From: Melioribacteraceae bacterium
GTDB lineage: Bacteria > Bacteroidota > Ignavibacteria > Ignavibacteriales > Melioribacteraceae
NCBI GenBank assembly: GCA_021740785.1
Contig: JAIOZI010000002.1
Location: forward strand, 1 to 64,000
DNA: 64,000 bases
Direction: 5' to 3'
Shown here: positions 32,013 to 40,051 of the stretch, in pieces
Layout: each line of letters begins with the position of its first letter
How positions within the stretch are numbered: the stretch's first letter is position 1
Notes under the pieces: model-generated
Seen by the model: only the letters and a program-made list of their open reading frames with translations
Databases searched by the model: none
What the model was told of the DNA's origin: nothing
Program-made: the position numbers and the translations under genes

Positions 32013-32936
32013 ATGTTTCACAATAATAATTTGAGGTACGGCATAATTACTCCCGGAAGAAAATCGATTTACTTTTCACTTTGTGCAGTTTTGTTTTGGT
32101 CAACAGCAGCTACCGCATTCAAACTGAGTCTAGCCGGGATGAATTACGTACAGTTACTATTTTATGCGTCTGCTGCAAGTGCAATTGTGTTATTCATTAT
32201 CTCAGTTAATAATTCAAGAAGTGAATTAAAAAATCTCTTTAAGGGAGAAAAATTATGGCTGAATTTACTTCTGGGATTATTAAATCCTTTCGGATATTAC
32301 ATTATTCTGCTGAAAGCCTATTCACTTTTGCCTGCACAGGAAGCACAGCCTCTTAATTATACATGGCCGATTGCAATCTCGATATTTTCGGCAATATTTC
32401 TCAGGCAGAAACTCACATTTAAAATATTATCAGGTTTGATAATTGCTTTTTTCGGTGTAATCGTTATTGCAACAAGAGGCAGTCTGTTTTCATTTGAATT
32501 TCATAATCTATTCGGCACTTCACTGGCTGTCGGGAGTTCAGTTGTTTGGGCTTCTTTTTGGATGATTAAATTATTCGACAAACGTGATGATTCGGTAAAA
32601 CTATTCGGCGCATTTTTTTTCGGCGCAATATATTCGGGGATTTACATTCTAATTTTCGACTCGTTTGTGTTGGAATCGTACATCTATTTGTTCGGGGCGC
32701 TTTATGTCGGATTATTTGAAATGGGAATAACATTTTACCTCTGGATGCGGGGTTTGCAGTTAAGTCCGAACAAAGCAAAGACATCAACGCTGGCTTACCT
32801 GTCGCCATTTGTTTCGATGTTACTTATTGCACTTATTTTAGGGGAAGATATTTATACATCTTCAATTGTTGGGCTATTATTAATTGTTAGCGGAATACTT
32901 TTTCAAAGAATTCCCGATCCAAAAAAAGCTGTATAG
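32013..32936 (+). CDS. EamA/DMT-family transporter
   Basis: A longer frame starts at TTG 31983, but ATG 32013 (MFHNNNLRYGI) avoids most of the overlap with upstream DNA and leaves a short cytoplasmic lead before helix 1 (FSLCAVLFWSTAATAFKLSL). The 307-aa product has ten hydrophobic helices in two EamA halves. The second repeat has GTSLAVGSSVVWASFWMI and the family P..E-loop (QLSPNKAKTSTLAYLSPFVS..LGEDI). It probably exports or imports a small metabolite such as an amino acid. Divergent from the CBS-aat pair. Confidence 0.88.
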   Translation: MFHNNNLRYGIITPGRKSIYFSLCAVLFWSTAATAFKLSLAGMNYVQLLFYASAASAIVLFIISVNNSRSELKNLFKGEKLWLNLLLGLLNPFGYYIILLKAYSLLPAQEAQPLNYTWPIAISIFSAIFLRQKLTFKILSGLIIAFFGVIVIATRGSLFSFEFHNLFGTSLAVGSSVVWASFWMIKLFDKRDDSVKLFGAFFFGAIYSGIYILIFDSFVLESYIYLFGALYVGLFEMGITFYLWMRGLQLSPNKAKTSTLAYLSPFVSMLLIALILGEDIYTSSIVGLLLIVSGILFQRIPDPKKAV

Positions 32937-32991
32937 ATTAGAATTTATTATTAGTTTTTTAATTTAGATAAATCATAAAAATGGAGGAGCA

Positions 32992-33981
32992 ATGCCCTAC
33001 ACTGCTGCCAAAGACCGGTATACTAAAATCCCTTACAAAAGATGCGGAAAAAGCGGAATAAAACTGCCGATTATCTCATTGGGATTATGGCATAACTTCG
33101 GAGATGTTGATGTTTATGAAAATTCCCGTAAAATGTTATTGACTGCATTCGATAATGGAATAACTCATTTTGATTTAGCAAATAATTACGGACCTTCACC
33201 GGGTTCAGCGGAAGAAACATTCGGTAAGGTAATGGAAAAAGATTTGAAACCGTACCGTGATCATTTGATTATTTCAAGCAAAGCCGGTTATTGGATGTGG
33301 GACGGACCTTATGGTGAATGGGGATCGAGAAAGTATTTAATTTCAAGCTGCGATCAGAGTTTGAAAAGAATGGGATTAGATTATGTTGACATTTTTTATC
33401 ATCATCGTCCCGATTATGAGACTCCACTCGAAGAATCGATGATGGCGTTAGACCAAATAGTTAGAAGCGGTAAAGCATTATATGCCGGAATATCAAATTA
33501 TCCTGCTGATCGTACTGCGGAAGCGGCAAAAATTATGAGAGAATTGGGCACGCCGTTACTTATTCATCAACCCAAATACAGCATGTTCGAGCGATGGATT
33601 GAACCTGAACTTATATCTACACTTGCTAGTGTAGGAATGGGTGCAATTGTATTTTCACCTTTAGCACAAGGATTACTTACTGATAAATATATTGACGGTA
33701 TTCCGGATAACTCACGCGCTGCAAAATCATCCGGATTTTTACAAGTAGATGAAATCACTGAAGAAAGAATTAATAAAGTAAAAGCGTTGAAAGAAATAGC
33801 AGCAGAGCGGGGACAGTCGATTGCACAGTTGGCTATTTCGTGGGTGCTTAGGCATGATGAGGTTACTTCAGCGTTAATAGGCGCAAGCAAGGTTGAACAT
33901 GTTCTTGAATTGATAAGGGTGCAGGATAAACTGGAGTTTACCGAAGATGAACTGATAAAAATTGACGAAATTCTGAAATAA
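32992..33981 (+). CDS. Aldo/keto reductase, YghZ (L-glyceraldehyde 3-phosphate reductase) type
   Basis: The 329-aa cytosolic NADPH-dependent reductase has the AKR catalytic tetrad as FDLANNYG (Asp, Tyr), ISSKAGYW (Lys) and FYHHRPD (His). Its start, YKRCGKSGIKLPIISLGLWHNFG, is that of the YghZ/AKR14 subgroup, which reduces L-glyceraldehyde 3-phosphate and methylglyoxal. The length is typical. SD: GGAGG at 32983-32987. It starts 55 bp after the EamA stop, so they may be co-transcribed. A catalytic residue check shows nothing missing. Confidence 0.9.
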   Translation: MPYTAAKDRYTKIPYKRCGKSGIKLPIISLGLWHNFGDVDVYENSRKMLLTAFDNGITHFDLANNYGPSPGSAEETFGKVMEKDLKPYRDHLIISSKAGYWMWDGPYGEWGSRKYLISSCDQSLKRMGLDYVDIFYHHRPDYETPLEESMMALDQIVRSGKALYAGISNYPADRTAEAAKIMRELGTPLLIHQPKYSMFERWIEPELISTLASVGMGAIVFSPLAQGLLTDKYIDGIPDNSRAAKSSGFLQVDEITEERINKVKALKEIAAERGQSIAQLAISWVLRHDEVTSALIGASKVEHVLELIRVQDKLEFTEDELIKIDEILK

Positions 33982-34115
33982 TTACGTTGAAGGGTGTGCC
34001 GGTTATTCCGCGGCACACTTCATTTTTTTTTATTCATAAAATTCCTCACCTCGCAAAAACTAAATTGAAGTTGTTAGTTTGTCATCAAGTAGATTTGTTC
34101 TAGGAAATAATGGTG

Positions 34116-34144
34116 TTGCCATAATGCACACAATGTGCTATAAT
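34116..34144 (+). promoter_or_regulatory. Sigma-70-like promoter with palindromic operator
   Basis: TTGCCA (34116-34121), a 17-bp spacer, and TATAAT (34139-34144). The spacer ends in the palindrome GCACA-CAA-TGTGC (34126-34138), which would be well placed for a repressor. The start codon of the downstream gene (34150) lies 6 bases after the -10 box, so the mRNA could be leaderless. Confidence 0.5.
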
Positions 34145-34149
34145 GAACC

Positions 34150-34407
34150 ATGAAATCATTCGAGTGGAATTATGAGAAAAATCAACAACTAAAAAAAGAA
34201 AGAAATGTTTCTTTTGAAGATATTCTTTTCTATCTCGAAAAAGGAAAACTGGTTGGGGATGTGCCTCATCCGAATAAACAGAAATATCCGAATCAAAGAA
34301 TATTTCTTATAGATGTGAAGGGATATATTTATATTGTGCCTTACGTTGAGAATGATGTTATTATTATCAAAACTATTATTCCCAGTCGGAAAGAAACTAA
34401 AAAATAA
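34150..34407 (+). CDS. BrnT-like toxin
   Basis: The 85-aa protein starts with the BrnT pattern F-E-W-x-x-x-K-N (FEWNYEKNQQLKKERNVSFE), continues with a short beta part (RIFLIDVKGYIYIVPYVE) and ends IIKTIIPSRKETKK, as in BrnT proteins, which are RelE-fold ribonuclease toxins. The gene directly follows a strong promoter with a palindromic operator and is followed 13 bp later by a ribbon-helix-helix gene, the standard brnT-brnA order. BrnA-type antitoxins autoregulate by binding such operators. Confidence 0.83.
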   Translation: MKSFEWNYEKNQQLKKERNVSFEDILFYLEKGKLVGDVPHPNKQKYPNQRIFLIDVKGYIYIVPYVENDVIIIKTIIPSRKETKK

Positions 34408-34420
34408 CTAGGAAAGAGCA

Positions 34421-34708
34421 ATGAAGAAAAAATTTGATAAAGATGAAAAGGATCTGCTGAATAAATTGAATAATGGTGAACTTCAATCTAAAGTAGATAT
34501 TGAGAAGCGCCGTAAAGAGTTGAGCGCATATGCTAGAAATGCTTTAAGAAAAGATAAAAGAGTTAATATTAGAATATCAGAGAGAGATCTCCTTGAAATT
34601 CAGAGAAGAGCGTATGAAGACGGACTTCCATATCAGACTCTCATTGCCAGCATTTTGCACAAATTTGTTAATGGGAAACTGGTTGATCAATCAACCGGGA
34701 TTAGATGA
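34421..34708 (+). CDS. BrnA-like ribbon-helix-helix antitoxin
   Basis: The 95-aa protein has an acidic, helical N-terminal half (toxin-binding part) and a C-terminal ribbon-helix-helix: KRVNIRISERDLLEIQRRAYEDGLPYQTLIASILHKFVNG. The basic strand KDKRVNIRIS fits DNA contact, and the G-x-P-Y-Q-x-L-I pattern is that of CopG/BrnA-type antitoxins. It is 13 bp downstream of the toxin gene with GGAAAG as ribosome site. Predicted to neutralise the toxin and repress the promoter at 34116-34144. Confidence 0.84.
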   Translation: MKKKFDKDEKDLLNKLNNGELQSKVDIEKRRKELSAYARNALRKDKRVNIRISERDLLEIQRRAYEDGLPYQTLIASILHKFVNGKLVDQSTGIR

Positions 34709-34729
34709 TTTCTGCTTAAGAGGCTGTAG

Positions 34730-35674
34730 TTAAATCGTGAAGGTTTGTCCGATTTCATCTAGCCCGAGTTTTACGTTATAGTTTACAACTGATTTTTTAA
34801 GCCAATTTGTCGGTTCATGAAACGGCTCTTTACCCTGCTGAAATGTTTTGCAATGCATCGGGATAAAGAATTTAGCATTAATGTCGTCTGCCATTCTCAA
34901 AGCTTCTTCCGGGTTGCAGTGAGCCCGTTTCCATGGATTGTATGCCCCGATGGGCATTAGTGCAATATCAACACTTTCATTTTTTATTCTATTTAATTTA
35001 TCAGTATCGGCAGTGTCACCGCCGAATAATATTTTTTTGTTGTTATAATTTATTAGATAAGCATTGTAGCTTCTTCCGTCTTTCATGAATCCGCGTGATC
35101 TATCCTTTTCCCATGGAAAACGCCATCCGAAATGTTTTACTTCCAACGCTTTGAAATGAATATCATTTACAACTGCTTCTTCCTCCCAATCCAAAACGGT
35201 GATTGATTTCCACGGAAGATCTTCAAAAACATCTTTTGTAAGGTACGCAGTTATTATATCAATTTGGTCGGGATATTTTTTTGATATCGCTTTCAACGTA
35301 GGGTAATCGCAGTGATCCATGTGAGCATGCGAAAGCAATACAATATCCGGTTTGGGGATTTCATCGATTGTTAGTGCAGGAGGAGTTAAACGGGTCGGAC
35401 CGATACTCGTGCCCATCAAATAAACTCCAACACGATTAAATAATACCGGATCAGTAATAATCCATTTCCCGTAAAAATTTATTAATACTGTTGAATGACC
35501 TATCCACGAAATACTAATCTCGTTGTCTTTCCATTCATTTGGATTTGGTTTGTAATTTAATGAATATGCTGAACCGGCTTTTATATCATTTTCTTTAAAC
35601 GCAGCGGGAATGAAAAGTGTACCGATTGCCGTTAGTAATCCGTTTTTTAAAAATTTTCTTCTATCTGTTTTCAT
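34730..35674 (-). CDS. Exported metallo-beta-lactamase-fold hydrolase (NAPE-PLD/UlaG-like)
   Basis: The 314-aa protein has an N-terminal RRKFLK twin-arginine-like signal (KTDRRKFLKNGLLTAIGTLF), so it may be exported folded by Tat. The MBL core has LSHAHMDHCDYP (H-x-H-x-D-H), further ligands in ALEVKHFGWRF and LFGGDTADTDK, and the terminal IPMHCKTF. The layout is that of the NAPE-PLD/RomA/YtnP-like group acting on phosphodiesters or lactones. Its product is not predictable. It is convergent with the BrnTA pair with a 21-bp gap. Confidence 0.87.
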   Translation of the reverse strand: MKTDRRKFLKNGLLTAIGTLFIPAAFKENDIKAGSAYSLNYKPNPNEWKDNEISISWIGHSTVLINFYGKWIITDPVLFNRVGVYLMGTSIGPTRLTPPALTIDEIPKPDIVLLSHAHMDHCDYPTLKAISKKYPDQIDIITAYLTKDVFEDLPWKSITVLDWEEEAVVNDIHFKALEVKHFGWRFPWEKDRSRGFMKDGRSYNAYLINYNNKKILFGGDTADTDKLNRIKNESVDIALMPIGAYNPWKRAHCNPEEALRMADDINAKFFIPMHCKTFQQGKEPFHEPTNWLKKSVVNYNVKLGLDEIGQTFTI

Positions 35675-35719
35675 AATAAACGGAACAATAAAATTTCTGA
35701 AAAGATTCCATAATAATTA

Positions 35720-35900
35720 TAAATCGAAATCAATCAATCACCCAATCACCCAATCAATCAATCAACCAACCAATCAATCACCCGATCAATCAATCAATCA
35801 ATCAACCAACCAATCAATCACCCGATCAATCAATCAATCAATCAACTAACCCAATAACTGATTAACTAAATAACTGAATAACCCAATAACTCAATAACCA
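35720..35900. repeat. Tetranucleotide (AATC) microsatellite-like tract
   Basis: From 35725 to 35850 the + strand is almost entirely AATC and ACCC/ACCA variants. A unit of about 60 bp (ending CAATCAATCACCCGATC) is repeated twice at 35746-35785 and 35804-35830. A shorter CCCAATAACTGAATAAC tail follows. It lies between two minus-strand genes and holds no gene; an ORF in it is a product of the repeat. Confidence 0.8.
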
Positions 35901-35912
35901 ATCCCAAACAGC

Positions 35913-36371
35913 TCAATCCAGAACTACTCTGTTAGAAAGTTCATTCACATCATCAGGTTTAATAGGAAAATATTTTGAGAGAATATTCCCGACACGCTCA
36001 ATACCTAAAATTATCCCTTCAGAAAAATGACCATCCTTAAATTTCGACTGCATCTCGTTTCTAACTTCATCCCAGGTATCTTGCGACACTTGCTCGTTAA
36101 TCCCGCTGTCGGCTAAAATATAAAATGCTCTCTCTTTTAGAAGGACATAAATTATAATTCCGGTTTTATCCCGTGTGTTCTGCATGTTTAATTTATAGAA
36201 TTCAGCTTCCGCCAGTTCTCTTATCGATTTCCTTTTTTGTAATGGCGGTTTTGTTTCTTTAATGCTGACTCTAATTTCACCCGCAGTAATTTTCTCCATC
36301 TCTTTTATCTTTTTTGATACCCGGAGAAAATCGTCGTCGGAAAAAAAGTGATATACCAAATCGTTTTTCAT
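35913..36371 (-). CDS. TPM-domain protein
   Basis: The 152-aa protein is a TPM (pfam04536) domain without the usual signal peptide or C-terminal membrane tail. It has EKITAGEIRVSI at the first strand and FYKLNMQNTRDKTGIIIYVLL in the middle. DSGINEQVSQDTWDEV follows, with the conserved Asp-Gly-type metal loop, then FSEGIILGIERVGNILSKYFP. TPM domains act in membrane stress (YgcG, Psb32, CLPP-linked quality control) or as acid phosphatases. The related Bacteroidota form often sits beside LemA; no LemA gene is nearby here. Confidence 0.85.
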   Translation of the reverse strand: MKNDLVYHFFSDDDFLRVSKKIKEMEKITAGEIRVSIKETKPPLQKRKSIRELAEAEFYKLNMQNTRDKTGIIIYVLLKERAFYILADSGINEQVSQDTWDEVRNEMQSKFKDGHFSEGIILGIERVGNILSKYFPIKPDDVNELSNRVVLD

Positions 36372-36552
36372 AGTTCACCAAATTTTTGAACAAAGATATA
36401 CTTTAATGAAATCAGATTCAAAAAAAATGAATTGTAAACTGAAAATTCCAAACTGAATTTTGTCGAAACGCCGGTCTTGCTTTTATTTAATTATCTTTTA
36501 GATTAGATTTGTTTCAAACGTTAGTAAATTTTTTCCTAAAACGGAGGTATGT

Positions 36553-37944
36553 ATGTTTCCAATGAAAACTTATGTTGAACGAAGAAGAAGACTTAAAGAA
36601 CTCGTAGGAAAGGGAATTGTAATTATTCCAGGTAATGAAGAAGCTCCTATGAATTATCCAGCTAATACATATCAATACCGTCAAGACAGCACATTTTTAT
36701 ATTATTTTGGTTTGGATGCGGCTGGATTAAATGGAATAATTGATATTGAAAATGATTCAGATATGCTGTTCGGTGATGACTTCTCAATTGACGATATCGT
36801 TTGGATGGGTCCCCAGCCTGCATTAAAAGACGAAGCAAAGAAAGTTGGCGTTGAGAAAACGGAGCCAAAAGTTGATCTTGAAGCTTATGTAAAAAATGCA
36901 ATTAGAAAAGGGAGAGACGTTCATTTTCTGCCGCAATATAGATTTGATACAATGCTGATGTTGGAAGATATTCTCGGAATTAAAGCAGCAAGTCTGAATA
37001 ATTATGCTTCCGAAAAATTGATAAAGGCAGTGATCTCTCAAAGATCAATTAAGACGGATGAAGAAGTTGCAGAAATAGAAAATGCAGTTGCCGTAAGTTA
37101 TGAAATGAATACCTCGGCGATGCGGGCAATTAAACCCGGGATGGTTGAAAGAGAAATATTTGGAATGGTTGAAGGAATTGCTTTATCGAAAGGAAGGGGC
37201 GTTTCTTTCCCAATAATTTTTTCAATTCACGGCGAAACTCTTCATAACCATCATCACGAAAATTTAATGAAGGATGGTGATATTGTTGTTCTTGACAGCG
37301 GTGCGGAATCTCTGCTTCATTACGCAAGTGATATTACACGAACGTTTCCCGTTAACGGTAAATTCAGCGATAAACAAAAAGACGTTTACCAGGTTGTTCT
37401 TGATTCTCAAATGCAGGCTATTGATTTAGTGAAACCCGGCAAGAAATTTAAAGAAATTCATCTGCATTCATGTAAGGTAATTGCAGAAGGATTGAAAAAT
37501 CTCGGTCTAATGAAAGGTGATGTTGATGCTGCAGTTGATGCAGGCGCACATGCGCTTTTTATGCCTCATGGATTGGGACACATGATGGGACTCGATGTTC
37601 ATGATATGGAAGGTCTTGGCGAAAAGTATGTCGGTTATGATGAAGAAACAAAACGCAGTGATCAATTCGGACTCGCATATTTAAGATTGGGCAGAGAATT
37701 ACAAACCGGTTTTGTTTTCACTGTTGAACCGGGGATTTATTTTATTCCTCAATTGATTGATATGTGGAAAAATGAAAATAAGCATGCCGACTTTTTGAAT
37801 TATGAAAAAATTGAAGAATACAAAAGTTTTGGTGGAATTAGAATTGAAGATGATGTATTGGTTACTTCGGACGGATACAAAGTATTGGGAGATAAACCTA
37901 TTCCTAAAACTGTTGAAGATGTTGAAACAGTTTGTAATTCTTAA
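36553..37944 (+). CDS. pepP: Aminopeptidase P family protein (M24B)
   Basis: The 463-aa aminopeptidase cleaves N-terminal Xaa-Pro bonds. N-terminal creatinase-like domain about 1-175; catalytic pita-bread domain about 176-460. The metal ligands are complete: D in VLDSGAESL, D in ASDITRTFP, H in HGLGHMMGLDVHD, E in TVEPGIYF and E in GIRIEDDVLV. SD GGAGG lies 6 bases before ATG 36553. It is followed by gpmA on the same strand (57 bp gap). Confidence 0.92.
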   Translation: MFPMKTYVERRRRLKELVGKGIVIIPGNEEAPMNYPANTYQYRQDSTFLYYFGLDAAGLNGIIDIENDSDMLFGDDFSIDDIVWMGPQPALKDEAKKVGVEKTEPKVDLEAYVKNAIRKGRDVHFLPQYRFDTMLMLEDILGIKAASLNNYASEKLIKAVISQRSIKTDEEVAEIENAVAVSYEMNTSAMRAIKPGMVEREIFGMVEGIALSKGRGVSFPIIFSIHGETLHNHHHENLMKDGDIVVLDSGAESLLHYASDITRTFPVNGKFSDKQKDVYQVVLDSQMQAIDLVKPGKKFKEIHLHSCKVIAEGLKNLGLMKGDVDAAVDAGAHALFMPHGLGHMMGLDVHDMEGLGEKYVGYDEETKRSDQFGLAYLRLGRELQTGFVFTVEPGIYFIPQLIDMWKNENKHADFLNYEKIEEYKSFGGIRIEDDVLVTSDGYKVLGDKPIPKTVEDVETVCNS

Positions 37945-38001
37945 TGAATTGGAATGGCTAAAAACAAATTTTATCGAAAATAAAGATAGAGGTTTATAAT
38001 T

Positions 38002-38748
38002 ATGTACAAAGTAGTATTGTTGAGACACGGTGAAAGTGTCTGGAACAAAGAAAATTTGTTCACAGGCTGGACAGATGTTGATCTCTCTGAAAAAGGAATT
38101 GCAGAAGCACATGAAGGCGGAAAACAGTTGCACGAAGGCGGATTTACTTTTGATATCGCTTTTACTTCAGTATTAAAAAGAGCAATTCGTACTCTTGATA
38201 TCGCCTTGTATGAATTGGATTTGATGTGGATTCCAGTTGTAAAATCCTGGCGGTTAAATGAAAGGCATTACGGTGCGCTGCAAGGATTGAACAAAGCCGA
38301 GACGGCAGAAAAGTACGGCAAAGATCAGGTTTTGGAATGGAGAAGAAGTTACGACACACCGCCGCCTGCATTAACCGAAGATGATGACCGGTATCCAGGT
38401 AAGGATCCGCGTTATGCAGATCTTGCAAAGGAAGATATTCCTTTAACAGAAAGTTTAAAGCTGACTGTTGATAGATTCTTACCTTACTGGCACGATACAA
38501 TTGCGCCGACTATTAAGAGCGGTAAGAAAGTAATTATTGCAGCTCACGGGAACAGTCTGCGTGCACTAGTAAAATATTTGGATGAAATAAGCGAAGAAGA
38601 AATTGTCGGCTTAAATATTCCTACCGGTGTTCCTTTGGTTTATGAGTTAGATGAAAACTTAAAACCTATTAAACATTATTACCTTGGAGATCAAGAGAAA
38701 ATAGCTGCTGCAATTAATACCGTTGCAAAGCAGACTGAGAAGAAATAA
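38002..38748 (+). CDS. gpmA: 2,3-bisphosphoglycerate-dependent phosphoglycerate mutase
   Basis: The 248-aa glycolytic mutase has the phosphohistidine motif [10 protein letters not shown] (RHG, His about 10). [15 protein letters not shown] follows, then [27 protein letters not shown] and the second histidine in [15 protein letters not shown]. It fits GpmA in length and motifs and needs 2,3-bisphosphoglycerate. A terminator hairpin follows at 38761. Confidence 0.95.
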   Translation: MYKVVLLRHGESVWNKENLFTGWTDVDLSEKGIAEAHEGGKQLHEGGFTFDIAFTSVLKRAIRTLDIALYELDLMWIPVVKSWRLNERHYGALQGLNKAETAEKYGKDQVLEWRRSYDTPPPALTEDDDRYPGKDPRYADLAKEDIPLTESLKLTVDRFLPYWHDTIAPTIKSGKKVIIAAHGNSLRALVKYLDEISEEEIVGLNIPTGVPLVYELDENLKPIKHYYLGDQEKIAAAINTVAKQTEKK

Positions 38749-38760
38749 TTTTCTAATATA

Positions 38761-38792
38761 ATCCCGGTAAAATTTTTTCCGGGATTTTTTTT
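38761..38792 (+). terminator. Rho-independent terminator after gpmA
   Basis: ATCCCGG and CCGGGAT arms separated by a T-rich loop are followed by a run of eight T residues. It lies 13 bp after the gpmA stop. Confidence 0.85.
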
Positions 38793-38857
38793 GAGGTAGC
38801 CAGTAGCTCCAGAAAAAATAAAAGATTCCGGTAGTATTTCTTTTAACTTTCCTCCGT

Positions 38858-39148
38858 TCATTCGTAAGAGCGAGATTTCCAATTATCAAATATCGTTGAA
38901 CTGCGGCATCTTCTCCCTACATACCAGGCAAATCGTTTTGTATAGAACGGATTATCTGCAAGAAAGTCTAAACGTTCCTGTGTCACACTTTTACAGTTCC
39001 GGCATTTGATTCGATGTATTTCCAATTCAATGTATTCCCGTTTATCTCCGCAGGATAAATCCCGAACTCGTCTAATTTTTTTGTCATAATAACTTTTAGA
39101 TGCTTGAAAACATTTTGGGCATATTGTATTTTTTTGGACTCGCTTCAT
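38858..39148 (-). pseudogene. ISL3-family transposase remnant
   Basis: A 96-codon minus-strand ORF keeps the zinc-binding N-terminus of ISL3 transposases: CPKCFQASKSYYDK, then VRDLSCGDKREYIELEIHRI, KCRNCKSVTQERLDFLADNP and FYTKRFAWYVGRRCRSSTI. The sequence then switches to unrelated residues (FDNWKSRSYE) and stops. Full ISL3 transposases are about 400-430 aa with a C-terminal DDE domain, so more than 300 residues are missing. It is an IS relic. Confidence 0.85.
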
Positions 39149-39349
39149 TGTAATTATTAGTGATTTTTGATCTCCAAAAATCCCTTTAACTTTTTGGTAT
39201 GGTAAGTAGCCTGGAAATTTGTATGAGTCGGTAAGTTTTCAATTTTTTTCATTACATATCAAAACTATTTTTTGTCACAATATAATGCCTTTCACTCTTT
39301 ATTTATTAACTATTGCCAATTTTTTGCTTATTTTTTACCCACTCGATAA
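39149..39349. other. IS-flanking non-coding DNA
   Basis: AT-rich spacer between the ISL3 remnant and the 5'-truncated sorting-domain gene. No ORF, promoter or hairpin is clear. It probably contains the IS end and the former insertion point. Confidence 0.4.
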
Positions 39350-39868
39350 GGAGAAGATCCTCATAATATATATAAACTCTGTTTTGATGAATATGAAATC
39401 GGCTGGCTTGTTGGAAGCGAAGGTGAGATAAGGAAATGTTATAGTTTGGGAGCCGGATGGATGACTGTAGATTCCCCGGTAACGGAAGATTTACTTGCCG
39501 CCGATTTTTTAAATTCGAAAAATGCCTGGGCAGTGGGGAATAATGGTACAATAATTAAGTACGGAAAGATTTCAACAACAGTAGATGAAATTAATGATGT
39601 GCCGTCTTCTTATTTGTTGAGTCAAAACTATCCCAACCCGTTTAATCCTGTTACAAACATTTCGTATCACAATCCGGAAGCCGGCAAAGTAAACATAACA
39701 GTATTTGATATTCTGGGAAGAAGAATCAAAACTTTGATAGATGAATATGTGAGTCCGGGAAAATATGAACTTCAGTTTGACGCGGGCGAACTTTCAAGTG
39801 GTGTTTATATTTATCGAATTACGGCAGGTAAGTTTTCGGCTAGTAAGAAATTTGTATTGATGAAATGA
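39350..39868 (+). pseudogene. 5'-truncated beta-propeller protein with T9SS sorting domain
   Basis: The + strand frame is open from 39350 (no ATG; upstream TAA at 39347) to the stop at 39868. The first part carries two propeller-like W-x-V-G repeats, GWLVGSEGEI and AWAVGNNGTIIKYG, as in BNR/Ycf48-like propellers. The last 80 residues are a type IX secretion sorting domain: NYPNPFNPVTNISY, IRR-type DILGRRIKTL and YIYRITAGKFSASKKF. The missing N-terminus, including signal peptide, would be hundreds of residues. The break lies next to the ISL3 remnant, which suggests the insertion cut it. Confidence 0.78.
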
Positions 39869-39924
39869 TTGCCAAGGGAAACATGGATGTAAAATCAATG
39901 CGCCCTTGTCCTACTCTACGATTG

Positions 39925-40000
39925 TACAACTTAAATTTATTGAGCGGGCAGGTTTATCCCGTTAAAACCGGGCTGCTCGCTCAAATTGTCAAGTTGAAAT
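39925..40000. repeat. Long imperfect hairpin
   Basis: CAACTTAAATTTATTGAGCG and CAGG on one side pair with CTGCTCGCTCAAATTGTCAAGTTG on the other around a short CCCG/CGGG stem. The design resembles the 225-bp element (arms with a GC core inside long AT arms) but the sequence differs. It lies after the sorting-domain gene. Confidence 0.6.
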
Positions 40001-40051
40001 CTAAAAAACCGCTACATTATGGTTCAAGTTTTATAATACTACTTTAAAACT

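Noticed and set aside
35610-35849. 79-codon ORF rich in NQSINQPT
   Set aside because: Produced entirely by the AATC tetranucleotide tract.
39865-40047. 60-codon + strand ORF after the sorting-domain gene
   Set aside because: Lies over the long hairpin, no ribosome site, no recognisable protein.
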